The translations under genes and the position numbers were made by a program. Shown here one piece after another: positions 8,408-16,469 of a DNA stretch of 64,000 bases. The stretch is from Halomonas elongata (lineage in GTDB: Bacteria; Pseudomonadota; Gammaproteobacteria; Pseudomonadales; Halomonadaceae). Location: NCBI RefSeq assembly GCF_029081005.1, contig NZ_JAJQTQ010000017.1, positions 1-64,000 on the forward strand. The letters are read 5' to 3'. Position 1 is the stretch's first letter. Each line of letters opens with the position of its first letter. The notes under the pieces are model-generated. The model worked only from the letters and a program-made list of their open reading frames with translations, was not told the origin of the DNA and did not search any database.

Positions 8408-8968
8408 ATGATCGTCCCGCTTTTCCTCGATACCACCGACTGTCGGCATTTCTCGGACGATTCTCGTCAAGCCGTCGATGAGATCTGTGCTGCTGCGGAT
8501 ATGGAGATACGTGCCCACCTTGGTGCGCTGTTGCCCCATGATATCGAGCTGGCATGCCAAACGGGGCAGTTCGTTATCCCGGAAACGGGGGAGGTGGGCG
8601 CTGCGATCACATCACATCGTGTGGGCTGGACGGTCAATCAGGCGCGACCGAGAGGGATCGCCGGTGTCGCTCGCACGCAGTTGCGCTTCACGTTGTTCCA
8701 TGAGCTCCATCATCTGGCACGAGGCTGGGTGATGTATGGCGGGCCGGAGCGCACCTCCTTCATGGAAGGCGTTGTCAGTGAGGGGCTGGCAACCGTTTTC
8801 GAACGAGATGTCGGGGGCCGCGAGACGCCGTGGGGGCAATACCCCGACGACGTCCAGACATGGGTGGCCGAGTTGCTGGAGCTTCCGGTTTCGGCGTCTT
8901 ACGGCCATTGGATGTTTCGGCATCCGGATGGGCGGCGTTGGATTGGATATCGTGATGGATGGCCTTAG
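8408..8968 (+). CDS. DUF2268-type putative Zn-dependent protease
   Basis: A 186-residue protein with a gluzincin-like HELHH zinc motif (FHELHHLARG, about residues 98-107), followed by EGVVSEGLATVFE, which supplies a candidate third metal ligand and matches the DUF2268 pattern. No signal peptide is seen, so it is probably cytoplasmic. The start ATG 8408 has GAAAGGAA upstream. It lies 35 bases after the R' element of attC 3 and overlaps or abuts an AAA ATPase gene, so the two may act together. Substrate unknown. No attC follows, so it is either the first chromosomal gene past the array or a cassette whose far site is lost. Confidence 0.78.
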   Translation: MIVPLFLDTTDCRHFSDDSRQAVDEICAAADMEIRAHLGALLPHDIELACQTGQFVIPETGEVGAAITSHRVGWTVNQARPRGIAGVARTQLRFTLFHELHHLARGWVMYGGPERTSFMEGVVSEGLATVFERDVGGRETPWGQYPDDVQTWVAELLELPVSASYGHWMFRHPDGRRWIGYRDGWP

Positions 8969-8975
8969 ACGTTTA

Positions 8976-9509
8976 ATGAACAATCGATTCGTAGTCACCG
9001 GCGGGCCCGGCGGAGGTAAAACCACAGTTCTTGCCGCTCTGGCGGAGCGTGGGTACGGTTTCGCACCAGAGTCTGCCCGGAGGATAATCCAGGAGCGGTT
9101 AATGGCGAGGGTGTCGCCAAGGCCGGAGCCCGCCTTGTTTGCCCATGAGGTCCTGAGTGCGGATATCGAAAAGTATCGAGAAGTCGATATTAGTGATGGT
9201 CCCAGGTTCTTTGATCGAGGTGTGCTGGACGCGTTGTGGATGCTGGATGCGGAGAATGCACTGACATATGATCAAGCGGCTCGATACGTTCACGATTTTC
9301 CCTACAACAGGCGCGTTTTTCTTCTGCCTCCATGGAAAGAGATCTATGACACCGATGCCGAGCGCGACCAGACATTTGAACAGTCCGTCGAGGTGTTCGA
9401 AGGTCTGAAAAGGTGGTATCGGCAATGGGGCTATGAAACCTTGGAAGTGCCGCGTACCCATGTCGGTGAGCGCGTTTCATTTATTCTGGAAGCCGTAGAC
9501 AACATCTGA
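8976..9509 (+). CDS. AAA_28-type ATPase/kinase
   Basis: A 177-residue P-loop protein. Walker A GGPGGGKTT lies about ten residues from the N-terminus, as in AAA_28 proteins (which usually open with a short hydrophobic strand before GGPGSGKTT). A FFDRGVLD segment plays the Walker B-like role. ATG 8976 is favoured for that reason; ATG 8955 is also in frame and would overlap the upstream gene by 14 bases. The tight junction with the DUF2268 gene suggests co-transcription. Substrate unknown; relatives are predicted ATPases or small-molecule kinases. Confidence 0.8.
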   Translation: MNNRFVVTGGPGGGKTTVLAALAERGYGFAPESARRIIQERLMARVSPRPEPALFAHEVLSADIEKYREVDISDGPRFFDRGVLDALWMLDAENALTYDQAARYVHDFPYNRRVFLLPPWKEIYDTDAERDQTFEQSVEVFEGLKRWYRQWGYETLEVPRTHVGERVSFILEAVDNI

Positions 9510-9526
9510 AAAATTTTTGCCGTTGA

Positions 9527-9643
9527 CCACCCAGCGCCACTGGCGTGGGCTATCGGTTTCTTCACTATTCCGATGCCGGCGTGAATGGCCCGGACACGAC
9601 GGGGGCGGATTTCCACATGATCGAGTTCCGCTACCGGTATTGA
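9527..9643 (+). pseudogene. 3' remnant resembling lipid A deacylase PagL
   Basis: Between a TGA at 9524 and a TGA at 9641 one frame reads GVGYRFLHYSDAGVNGPDTT and ends MIEFRYRY. It resembles the C-terminus of PagL-type outer-membrane lipid A 3-O-deacylases: the H-x-S-(N/D)-A-G catalytic motif and a final aromatic beta strand ending in Y/F. No start and no upstream part are present. The AAA ATPase gene ends just before, so the 5' part was probably lost when accessory DNA entered. The assignment is by recalled motif, not by search. The rest of 9644-9813 shows no gene. Confidence 0.5.
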
Positions 9644-9813
9644 GAATCGTCGTCGTAATGCCCGGTGGCGTTCGGGCCCGAGCGGGGCATGCCCTCGGCG
9701 CGCCCGCTCTGGCGATTTTTTGACCAGCCGCCCAAGACGAAGCGCCTCAAAAGCTGGATAATGGCGGGCTACGCGCTACGGCCGACCGAAACCACGAATC
9801 CGGTGCTTTGTCA

Positions 9814-12006
9814 ATGGAAATCAAGGTCAATTATCTCGACAACCTCCGGCTGGAGGCCAAGTTCGATGACTTCACGGTCATCTCCGACCAGCCGATTCGC
9901 TACAAGGGCGATGGCTCGGCGCCTGGCCCCTTCGACTACTTCCTGGCGTCGTCGGCGATGTGTGCGGCGTATTTCGTCAAGGTCTACTGCAACGCGCGCG
10001 ATATTCCCACCGAGAACATCCGGCTGTCGCAGAACAACATCGTCGACCCGGAGAACCGCTACAAGCAGATCTTCAAGATCCAGGTCGAGCTGCCGGAGGA
10101 TCTGTCCGACAAGGATCGCCAGGGCATCATGCGTTCCATCGAGCGTTGCTCGGTCAAGCGGGTGGTGCAGAACGTGCCCGAGTTCCAGATCGAGACGGTC
10201 GAGAACCTGGATGAGGATGCCCAGGCGCTGCTGATGGCCGAGCCGGAGGAGGGCGCGAGTACCTGGATCGAGGGCAAGGACCTGCCGCTGGAGCAGACCA
10301 TCGCCAACATGACGGGCATTCTCGAGTCGCTGGGCATGCAGATCGAGATCGCCTCCTGGCGCAACATCGTGCCGCATGTGTGGTCGCTGCACATTCGCGA
10401 TGCCCACTCCAACATGTGCTTCACCAACGGCAAGGGGTCGACCAAGGAGAGCGCGCTGTGCTCGGCGCTGGGCGAGTTCATCGAGCGCTTGAGCTGTAAC
10501 TTCTTCTACAATGATCAGTTCTTCGGCGAGGAGATCGCCAACAGCGAGTTCGTCCACTATCCCGACGAAAAATGGTTCCAGCCGGGGCCGAACGACGAGC
10601 TGCCAGAGGGCATCCTGGATGCCTACTGCCGAGAGTTCTACGATCCGGATGGCGAACTGCGCGGCTCCAACCTGATCGACACCAACTCCGGCAAGGTGGA
10701 ACGCGGCATCGTCTCGTTGCCGTTCGTGCGCCAGTCGGATGGCGAGGTAATCTACTTCCCCTCGAACCTGATCGAGAACCTCTACCTCAGCAATGGCATG
10801 AGTGCCGGCAACACCCTGCACGAGGCCCAGGTGCAGTGCCTGTCGGAGATCTTCGAGCGGGCGGTGAAGAAGCAGATCATCGAGGAAGAGATCGCGCTGC
10901 CGGACGTGCCGCATGAGGTGCTGGCGAAGTACCCCGAGATTCTCGAGGGCGTCGAGGCGCTGGAGAAGCAGGGCTTCCCGGTGCTGGTCAAGGATGCCTC
11001 CCTGGGCGGGCAGTATCCGGTGATGTGCGTCACCCTGATGAACCCGCGCACGGGCGGTGTCTTCGCGTCCTTCGGCGCGCATCCGAGTTTCGAGGTGGCG
11101 CTGGAGCGCAGCCTGACCGAGCTGCTGCAGGGCCGCAGCTTCGAGGGCCTGAACGACTTCATGCCGCCGACCTTCAATTCGCTGGCCGTCACTGAGCCGA
11201 ACAACTTCGTCGAGCACTTCATCGATTCCTCGGGGCTGGTGTCCTGGCGTTTCTTCAGTGCCCGGGCCGATGTCGAGTTCGTCGAGTGGGATTTCTCGGG
11301 CACAAACGAAGAGGAAGCCGAGCGCCTGTTCGGTATCCTCGCGGAACTGGGGCTGGAAGCTTACATGGCCGTCCACGAGGATCTGGGCGCGCCGGTGTGC
11401 CGCATCCTGGTGCCGGGGTATTCCGAGGTTTACCCGGTGGAGGATCTGATCTGGGACAACACCAACAAGGCATTGCTGTTCCGCGAGGACATCCTGCACC
11501 TCCACGAGCTGAGCGACGAGCAACTGGGCGATCTGCTGGAGCGCCTGGAAGAGACCCAGATCGATGATCACGAGGACATCATCACCCTGATCGGCATCGA
11601 GTTCGACGAGAACACCGTCTGGGGGCAGCTCACCATCCTCGAACTGAAGCTGCTGATCAACCTGGCGCTCGGCCAGCACGAGGAAGCCCTGGAGCGGGTC
11701 GAGATGTTCCTGCAGTTCAATGACAACACCGTCGAGCGCGGGCTCTTCTACCAGGCGGTGAACGCGGTGCTGGAAATCGTGCAGGACGACGAGCTCGAGC
11801 TGGAGGACTACCTCTATAACTTCGAGCGCATGTTCGGCGAAACGACCATGGCCGCCGTGGTCGGCTCGGTGAACGGCGAGGTGCGCTTCCACGGCCTCGA
11901 GCCGACCAGCATGCGGCTGGAAGGCCTCGAGCGTCACCAGCGGCTGATCGAGAGCTACAAGAAGCTGCATGCCCATCGAGCCAGGCGGGCAGACGTGGCG
12001 GCGTAG
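9814..12006 (+). CDS. ycaO: OsmC-like / YcaO domain fusion protein
   Basis: A 730-residue two-domain protein. Residues 1-140 look like an OsmC/Ohr-type fold (GDGSAPGPFDYFLASSAMCAAYFVKVYCNARDIPTENI region, with the cysteine of SSAMC). Residues 150-560 are a YcaO domain (GKGSTKESALCSALGEFIERLSCNFF, then FPSNLIENLYLSNGMSAGN), followed by a helical C-terminal tail. YcaO proteins activate amide backbones with ATP. The E. coli member influences ribosomal protein S12 beta-methylthiolation, but its direct reaction is uncertain. The start is ATG 9814; TTG 9808 is in frame but lacks support. It is followed by a strong hairpin and appears monocistronic. Confidence 0.9.
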   Translation: MEIKVNYLDNLRLEAKFDDFTVISDQPIRYKGDGSAPGPFDYFLASSAMCAAYFVKVYCNARDIPTENIRLSQNNIVDPENRYKQIFKIQVELPEDLSDKDRQGIMRSIERCSVKRVVQNVPEFQIETVENLDEDAQALLMAEPEEGASTWIEGKDLPLEQTIANMTGILESLGMQIEIASWRNIVPHVWSLHIRDAHSNMCFTNGKGSTKESALCSALGEFIERLSCNFFYNDQFFGEEIANSEFVHYPDEKWFQPGPNDELPEGILDAYCREFYDPDGELRGSNLIDTNSGKVERGIVSLPFVRQSDGEVIYFPSNLIENLYLSNGMSAGNTLHEAQVQCLSEIFERAVKKQIIEEEIALPDVPHEVLAKYPEILEGVEALEKQGFPVLVKDASLGGQYPVMCVTLMNPRTGGVFASFGAHPSFEVALERSLTELLQGRSFEGLNDFMPPTFNSLAVTEPNNFVEHFIDSSGLVSWRFFSARADVEFVEWDFSGTNEEEAERLFGILAELGLEAYMAVHEDLGAPVCRILVPGYSEVYPVEDLIWDNTNKALLFREDILHLHELSDEQLGDLLERLEETQIDDHEDIITLIGIEFDENTVWGQLTILELKLLINLALGQHEEALERVEMFLQFNDNTVERGLFYQAVNAVLEIVQDDELELEDYLYNFERMFGETTMAAVVGSVNGEVRFHGLEPTSMRLEGLERHQRLIESYKKLHAHRARRADVAA

Positions 12007-12032
12007 CCGCACGCTTCCTTTCGTATCACTTG

Positions 12033-12066
12033 AAGCGCCCCGGTCCAGCATTGGTCCGGGGCGCTT
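12033..12066. terminator. Terminator-like hairpin after the ycaO gene
   Basis: AAGCGCCCCGG (12033-12043) pairs exactly with CCGGGGCGCTT (12056-12066) across a 12-base loop. It lies between convergent genes and could serve both strands. The trailing T run is weak. Confidence 0.65.
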
Positions 12067-12099
12067 CGGGTTATGCATGGTGTGATACGTCTCAGCACG

Positions 12100-12534
12100 T
12101 CATTCCGCCACGCGAATACCGGAACCGCCTATTTCCTCGGGCACATCCCTGAACTTGTCGAGCTCGTCGGAAATCGGCAACACGCTTTCCTGGTAGTGCA
12201 CGTGAAGGCCGGGGCTGTACGGGAGTGCGGGCAGGATCGCGGCATAGACATCCGTCAGGCCGAGCTCCGGGTGCTCGGTGAGAATGTGCCCGCCGCAGGT
12301 CTTGCACCATTTGCGGTAGCTCTGTGGGGTCTTGTGGTAGGTGCCGATGTTCTCCTCGCCCTGGGTGATGTGGACGGCCTCCGGCTTCCATAGTGTAAAG
12401 GCGTTGACTGGCGCCGCGGACCACTGTCTGCACGAATCGCAATGGCAGTAGCCCATGGCCTCCGGCTCGCCGCTGACGGTCACTTGTACGGCGCCACAAA
12501 AGCAGCTTCCCTTGTAGGTAGTGTTGTTGCTCAT
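12100..12534 (-). CDS. GFA family (CENP-V/GFA fold) zinc protein
   Basis: A 144-residue protein with the GFA zinc-cysteine pattern: GSCFCGAVQV, CHCDSCRQW and CKTCGGH. The family is named after glutathione-dependent formaldehyde-activating enzyme, but most members have no proven reaction. The start is the ATG whose complement is at 12532-12534, with AGGAG upstream; a longer open frame has no such signal. It converges on the ycaO terminator and diverges from the GlxA-type regulator. A second, unrelated-in-position GFA gene occurs at 33.4 kb. Confidence 0.88.
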   Translation of the reverse strand: MSNNTTYKGSCFCGAVQVTVSGEPEAMGYCHCDSCRQWSAAPVNAFTLWKPEAVHITQGEENIGTYHKTPQSYRKWCKTCGGHILTEHPELGLTDVYAAILPALPYSPGLHVHYQESVLPISDELDKFRDVPEEIGGSGIRVAE

Positions 12535-12673
12535 GCTGTGTCTCCTCTGCGTGCCTGGATCTCGTACGTCGAGGCGTCTCGGACGCGTTTCGCCAGTATT
12601 CTCCAGGAGCTTCCCGCCGCGTAGTGGCGGAAATGACATAGTGCAGGGGCGATCCGGCCAACGGAGTGATCAG

Positions 12674-13693
12674 ATGATCGATGTCACCGTGGTGCTGGTG
12701 GAGGGGGGAATGCCCTCGACGGCGGTGGCGCCGGTGGAGGTATTCAGCACGGCCGGCGTGCTGTGGAACACCATGCGCGGGGAGGCGGTGGAGCCACACT
12801 TCCGGGTGCGTACGGCGTCCCAGGGCGGCCGGCGGGTGTCCACGGCCGTGGATTTGAACCTGGAACCGAGCTGTGCCATCGAGGCGGTGGCGGAGACCGA
12901 TCTCATTATCGTATCCGCCGTGGGTGCAGACCTGGAGGCCGCCTGCTCGGCCAACACGGCACTCTATCCGTGGCTGCGCACGTGGCACGCGCGTGGCGTC
13001 ACCCTGGCCGGTATCTGCGCGGGCGTGGGACTGCTTGCCGAGGCCGGTATCCTGGATGGCCGGCCCGCGACGACCCACTGGGGGGTGGTAGAGACGTGTC
13101 GGCGACGCTACCCGCAGGTGCACTGGCAGCCGGAGCGGTTCCTGACGGAGAGCGACAACGTGCTGTGTAGTGGCGGCGTGTATGCCTCCGTCGATCTCAG
13201 CCTTTATCTGGTCGAGAAATTCTGCGGTCATCGAGTTGCCATGGAGACGGCCAGGGCACTACTGCTCGAGACGCCGCGTGTGTGGCAGGCCGGGTACGCG
13301 GCGGAACCTCCGGAGATGTCGCATGAGGACGGGCAGATCCGACGGGCCCAGGAGTGGTTGTTCCACCATTTCACCGAGCCGGTGAGACTGGATGACCTGG
13401 CCGGGCAGGTGGGCATGAGCCCGCGGAACTTCGCTCGCCGCTTCAAGCTGGCCACCGGGGAAACGCCCACCGGCTACCTCCACCGCCTGCGAATCAATGC
13501 CGCCCGTCACCTGCTGGAGAACGAGCAGCAGACCGTTCAGCAGGTGAGCCGTGCCGTCGGCTACGACGACCTGGCCTTCTTTCGGCGCTTGTTCAAGCGC
13601 TACGCGGGGCTGCCGCCCCAGCGCTACCGGGAGTGCTTCGGCATCCGCCCGCCCGAGAGCGTCGCGATCGCCGGCCGCACACCGCATCGCTGA
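12674..13693 (+). CDS. GlxA-family transcriptional regulator (DJ-1/PfpI + AraC HTH)
   Basis: A 339-residue protein. Residues 1-190 form a DJ-1/PfpI-like domain (LAGICAGVGLLAEAGILDGRPATTHW, with the nucleophile-elbow cysteine in GICAG). Residues 225-325 are an AraC/XylS double helix-turn-helix (LDDLAGQVGMSPRNFARRFK and QQVSRAVGYDDLAFFRRLFKR). GlxA-type regulators often control amine or amino-acid catabolism; the target here is not evident. The start ATG 12674 follows CGGAGTGATCAG. Confidence 0.9.
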   Translation: MIDVTVVLVEGGMPSTAVAPVEVFSTAGVLWNTMRGEAVEPHFRVRTASQGGRRVSTAVDLNLEPSCAIEAVAETDLIIVSAVGADLEAACSANTALYPWLRTWHARGVTLAGICAGVGLLAEAGILDGRPATTHWGVVETCRRRYPQVHWQPERFLTESDNVLCSGGVYASVDLSLYLVEKFCGHRVAMETARALLLETPRVWQAGYAAEPPEMSHEDGQIRRAQEWLFHHFTEPVRLDDLAGQVGMSPRNFARRFKLATGETPTGYLHRLRINAARHLLENEQQTVQQVSRAVGYDDLAFFRRLFKRYAGLPPQRYRECFGIRPPESVAIAGRTPHR

Positions 13694-13789
13694 CGCGGCA
13701 TGGGCAGGGGGATATCGAAATGCTGGTGGCCGTTCGATGGCGCAGGGTTGGGCTGATCGGCGTGGTGTCCTCCGTTGCCGTGGAGGATG

Positions 13790-14956
13790 TCATGAACGTC
13801 GCTGCTGGAGGCGGGTCAAGCCGGCCCTCAGCGTTCGGCAGAGTCGTGGATAAAGCCCATCCAGCAGGCGCATCACCAGTATGAAAAGTCCCGTGATGGC
13901 CAGTGGCAGGGTGGCCTGCATGCTGGGTTCATTGATGAGCACGTCCCAGGGTCGTGGAGCGAGGTCGTTGCGGCTTATGTCACCGTAGCGGCCGATGGCC
14001 AGCGACCGCCCGCTGGCGTGACAGGCCAGGTCGATGCCCTTGCCTTCCAGTGCCTTGCTTTCCACCGAGAACAGGCAGGTGAAGAGCGCCGAGTCCTCCT
14101 TCTCTGCTGTGGCCGGCGGGCTGTCGTTTCCCCCTCGCACGCTGACGGTGTCGCCGAGATGCAGCGGGGCCTGCATCAGGGTGTAGATCTGCTCCGAGAC
14201 CATTCGCCGGCCGACCACCGCGACCTCGCCGTGGCGCATGAGCGGTGGAGAGGCGGGGGTCGTGGGTTGATAGGGCTCCCCTCCGATATGCCCCAGGCCC
14301 TTGAGGGTGCCATTGAGGGGAGCCTCACCGATGTCGACCCTCAGCGTGGCTTCCCGCAGTGCAAGGGCCTCGGTGATTCGCGTTGCTTCCTCTTCGTCGC
14401 CACAGTTCGGATGACGTGATGCGCTGGCGTGTGGGGGCGCTTGGACAGTGCACTCCAATGGCTCCAGCAGGACGGCCGGAAGGGCCGATGTCTCGCGAGG
14501 ATAGCCGGACCGGGCGGGTTCGATCTTGATGTCGAGAGGCCCGGCACCCTGGCGGGTGAGGGTAACGGTGGCGTTGGGGCCGATTTCCAGATAGCCCTGG
14601 AAGTCAGGAGGCTTCATGTCGGGCGCACCGCGATCGAGGGGGATCAGCGCATCCGGGGGGCGCTCTTCGCGTTCCGCCCCCACCTGGTAAAGCAGCCGAG
14701 CATGGTCCAGATACCATCTCGTGCCGGTGAGCTCGGTGGTCGAGAGCTCGAGGACCTCGCTGTTGGCGTCGATATAGAAGGCGTAGGGGCGCTCGAACAA
14801 TTGGGTGATCAGATGCAGGATCAGCGGGATGGCGGCCAGGGTCACCACCAGGGCGAGCAGGGTCTGGCCGACGGGGCGCTCTGCCATGCCGCCGCCCAGC
14901 CAGGCGGCCTGGACGCCGCGCCCGGCATGGCCACCGGAGGGGTGGGTTATCTTCAC
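13790..14956 (-). CDS. Unrecognised membrane-anchored protein
   Basis: A 388-residue protein with one hydrophobic segment near the N-terminus (TLLALVVTLAAIPLILHLI, about residues 32-50) and one near the C-terminus (LPLAITGLFILVMRLL, about 345-360). The roughly 300 residues between probably lie in the periplasm. I do not recognise the family. It is the last gene of a four-gene operon and overlaps the upstream gene by 4 bases. A TCCTCC/GGAGGA hairpin (13768-13787) lies just past the stop. Confidence 0.7.
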   Translation of the reverse strand: MKITHPSGGHAGRGVQAAWLGGGMAERPVGQTLLALVVTLAAIPLILHLITQLFERPYAFYIDANSEVLELSTTELTGTRWYLDHARLLYQVGAEREERPPDALIPLDRGAPDMKPPDFQGYLEIGPNATVTLTRQGAGPLDIKIEPARSGYPRETSALPAVLLEPLECTVQAPPHASASRHPNCGDEEEATRITEALALREATLRVDIGEAPLNGTLKGLGHIGGEPYQPTTPASPPLMRHGEVAVVGRRMVSEQIYTLMQAPLHLGDTVSVRGGNDSPPATAEKEDSALFTCLFSVESKALEGKGIDLACHASGRSLAIGRYGDISRNDLAPRPWDVLINEPSMQATLPLAITGLFILVMRLLDGLYPRLCRTLRAGLTRLQQRRS

Positions 14957-15768
14957 AGTTCAAGCTCCACCGGCACCTGGCTGGCCAGGCTGGAGCCGCG
15001 GCGACGGACAAGCTGTGTGTCCTCGATCACTGGATTGCCCCTTTGCCTGAGCCGTGCGATATCCAGTCGGCAGGCGGCATCGTAGGCGATACGCTGAGGG
15101 GCTTCGATGGGTTGGCACATTACGCCGAGCTGACGGTTTTCGCCCTCGGGGAGCTCGAGCAGGACTGCCAGCAGGGTCTCCAGCCGGCTACTGTTGGCGA
15201 TCACGCTGAGCGTCTGCGGCGCCGAGAAGGGGCGCCAGGCGGCTACCAGCACGGCCTCTCGCTTGGTAGCGGGGCTGCAGTCTCGCTTGAGTTCAGCCAG
15301 CACTGCCAGCCGGTGGGGCGGCGGGGTCTGGGCATACTGCGTATAGTACTCGGGCTTGCGGGTCACGAAATCCACCGGCAGGGTTTCGGTATTCTCTGCC
15401 TCCCGTTGCTCTAGTCCGGAGCGCAGAGCCTCCAGTCTCTCCAGCGATACGTCCAGCAGGCTGGTGTAGTGGCCGTCGCGGGAATTGAGCGAAATGCAGA
15501 TGCGGTGTCCCCCGGTTTCCAGCCCATCGGGCAGCCAGAGGTATAGCCGCTGGGCTTGATTATCGCCGTCGGGGTGCCCGCTGGGTTCGGCCATCACTCC
15601 CATCAAGGTACGACCGGAAACGTCGACCGCGGGTTCGTAACCTTCATTGAGGATACGTGCTTCGAGCGCGAACTCGGCGAACTCGGCGGGCTCGGGCGTC
15701 TGGGCCTGGGTGACCGAAAACGTAAGCAGGCCGGCCAGCAGGGCAGCGGCAAGGGGAGTGCCATTCAT
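14953..15768 (-). CDS. Unrecognised exported protein
   Basis: A 271-residue protein with a clear Sec signal peptide (AAALLAGLLTFSVTQAQ; cleavage probable after AQA or TQA). The mature part is soluble and alpha/beta in character, with several cysteines (HRICIS, KRDCSP, GVMCQP, AACRLD) that may form disulphides in the periplasm. No family is recognised. It overlaps both operon neighbours by 4 bases, which indicates translational coupling. Confidence 0.72.
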   Translation of the reverse strand: MNGTPLAAALLAGLLTFSVTQAQTPEPAEFAEFALEARILNEGYEPAVDVSGRTLMGVMAEPSGHPDGDNQAQRLYLWLPDGLETGGHRICISLNSRDGHYTSLLDVSLERLEALRSGLEQREAENTETLPVDFVTRKPEYYTQYAQTPPPHRLAVLAELKRDCSPATKREAVLVAAWRPFSAPQTLSVIANSSRLETLLAVLLELPEGENRQLGVMCQPIEAPQRIAYDAACRLDIARLRQRGNPVIEDTQLVRRRGSSLASQVPVELEL

Positions 15769-16412
15769 GACAGGCGGATCTGGAAGGGCAGGGTGGCGCG
15801 GTTGCCGCCGGCGTAGTCGTCACCGGTGCCTCGGCCGGTGATGGCGCACTCCAGCGAGCCCATCAGGTCGACGCCGTTGAGCTCGCTCAGCGCCAGATGG
15901 CAGCGGAAGTATCCCGAGTCGAGTTGCAGTCGCCAGCCGCCTCGGTTGAGCTGTCCGATAAAGGTTTTGTTGTGGAACTCGGCGGTATCGAATCTGCCGG
16001 AAACCTCGTCGCTGGCGGTATCGACCTTGAGCTCCTTGAGCACCAGCTCGCGCCAGACGCCGTAGGTGTAGGTCTGGGCCTGGGACGGGTCGATGGGTTC
16101 GATCAGTTCCACGGCGAGGAATTCGCGTTCTTCGATCAATTGGCGCAAGCCGGCGGTCTTCAGGCGGTCATCGTCGCCGCTGAAGGCGGCCTCCATGGCC
16201 ATGCTGCGCAGTACCGGATCTTCGTCTTTCATTACCTCTTCGAAGACCGCCAGGCGTACCGAGGCACTCTCGTCGGCGAGCAGGTTGCGCACCTGGTCGA
16301 GCATGGCAGCTCGTTCCTGGGCCGCCTCGACGCGGCTTTGATCCATGGCCATGGCGGGAGTCGCGCTTAGCGCCAGTGCCAGTCCCAGGGCAGCAAGTCG
16401 TCTATGGGGCAT
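15765..16412 (-). CDS. Unrecognised exported protein with HEAT-like N-terminus
   Basis: A 215-residue protein with a Sec signal peptide (LAALGLALALSATPAMA, cleavage after AMA). The mature N-terminal half is helical (LLADESASVRLAVFEEVMKDEDPVLRSMAMEAAF, in part) and resembles HEAT-type repeats. The C-terminal half is beta-rich with two cysteines (YFRCHLAL, SLECAITG). AGGAG precedes the start. The gap to the upstream gene holds a short tandem repeat (TTGTTGTGG type on the plus strand). Function unknown; it probably works with the other exported products of the operon. Confidence 0.72.
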   Translation of the reverse strand: MPHRRLAALGLALALSATPAMAMDQSRVEAAQERAAMLDQVRNLLADESASVRLAVFEEVMKDEDPVLRSMAMEAAFSGDDDRLKTAGLRQLIEEREFLAVELIEPIDPSQAQTYTYGVWRELVLKELKVDTASDEVSGRFDTAEFHNKTFIGQLNRGGWRLQLDSGYFRCHLALSELNGVDLMGSLECAITGRGTGDDYAGGNRATLPFQIRLS

Positions 16413-16469
16413 GGGATTCTCCTGATTGTTGTGGTTGTTGTGGTTGTGATTCGGGGGAGTGCTGAGGCA

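Noticed and set aside
9811..12078. Very long open frame (755 codons) on the minus strand opposite the OsmC-YcaO gene
   Set aside because: A GC-rich shadow: residue content is a low-complexity mix of Arg, His, Leu and Gln, with no motifs, while the plus strand has full domain matches.
16429..16452. TTGTTGTGG tandem repeat as a regulatory array
   Set aside because: Only about two to three units in an intergenic gap of an operon; too short to support a function.
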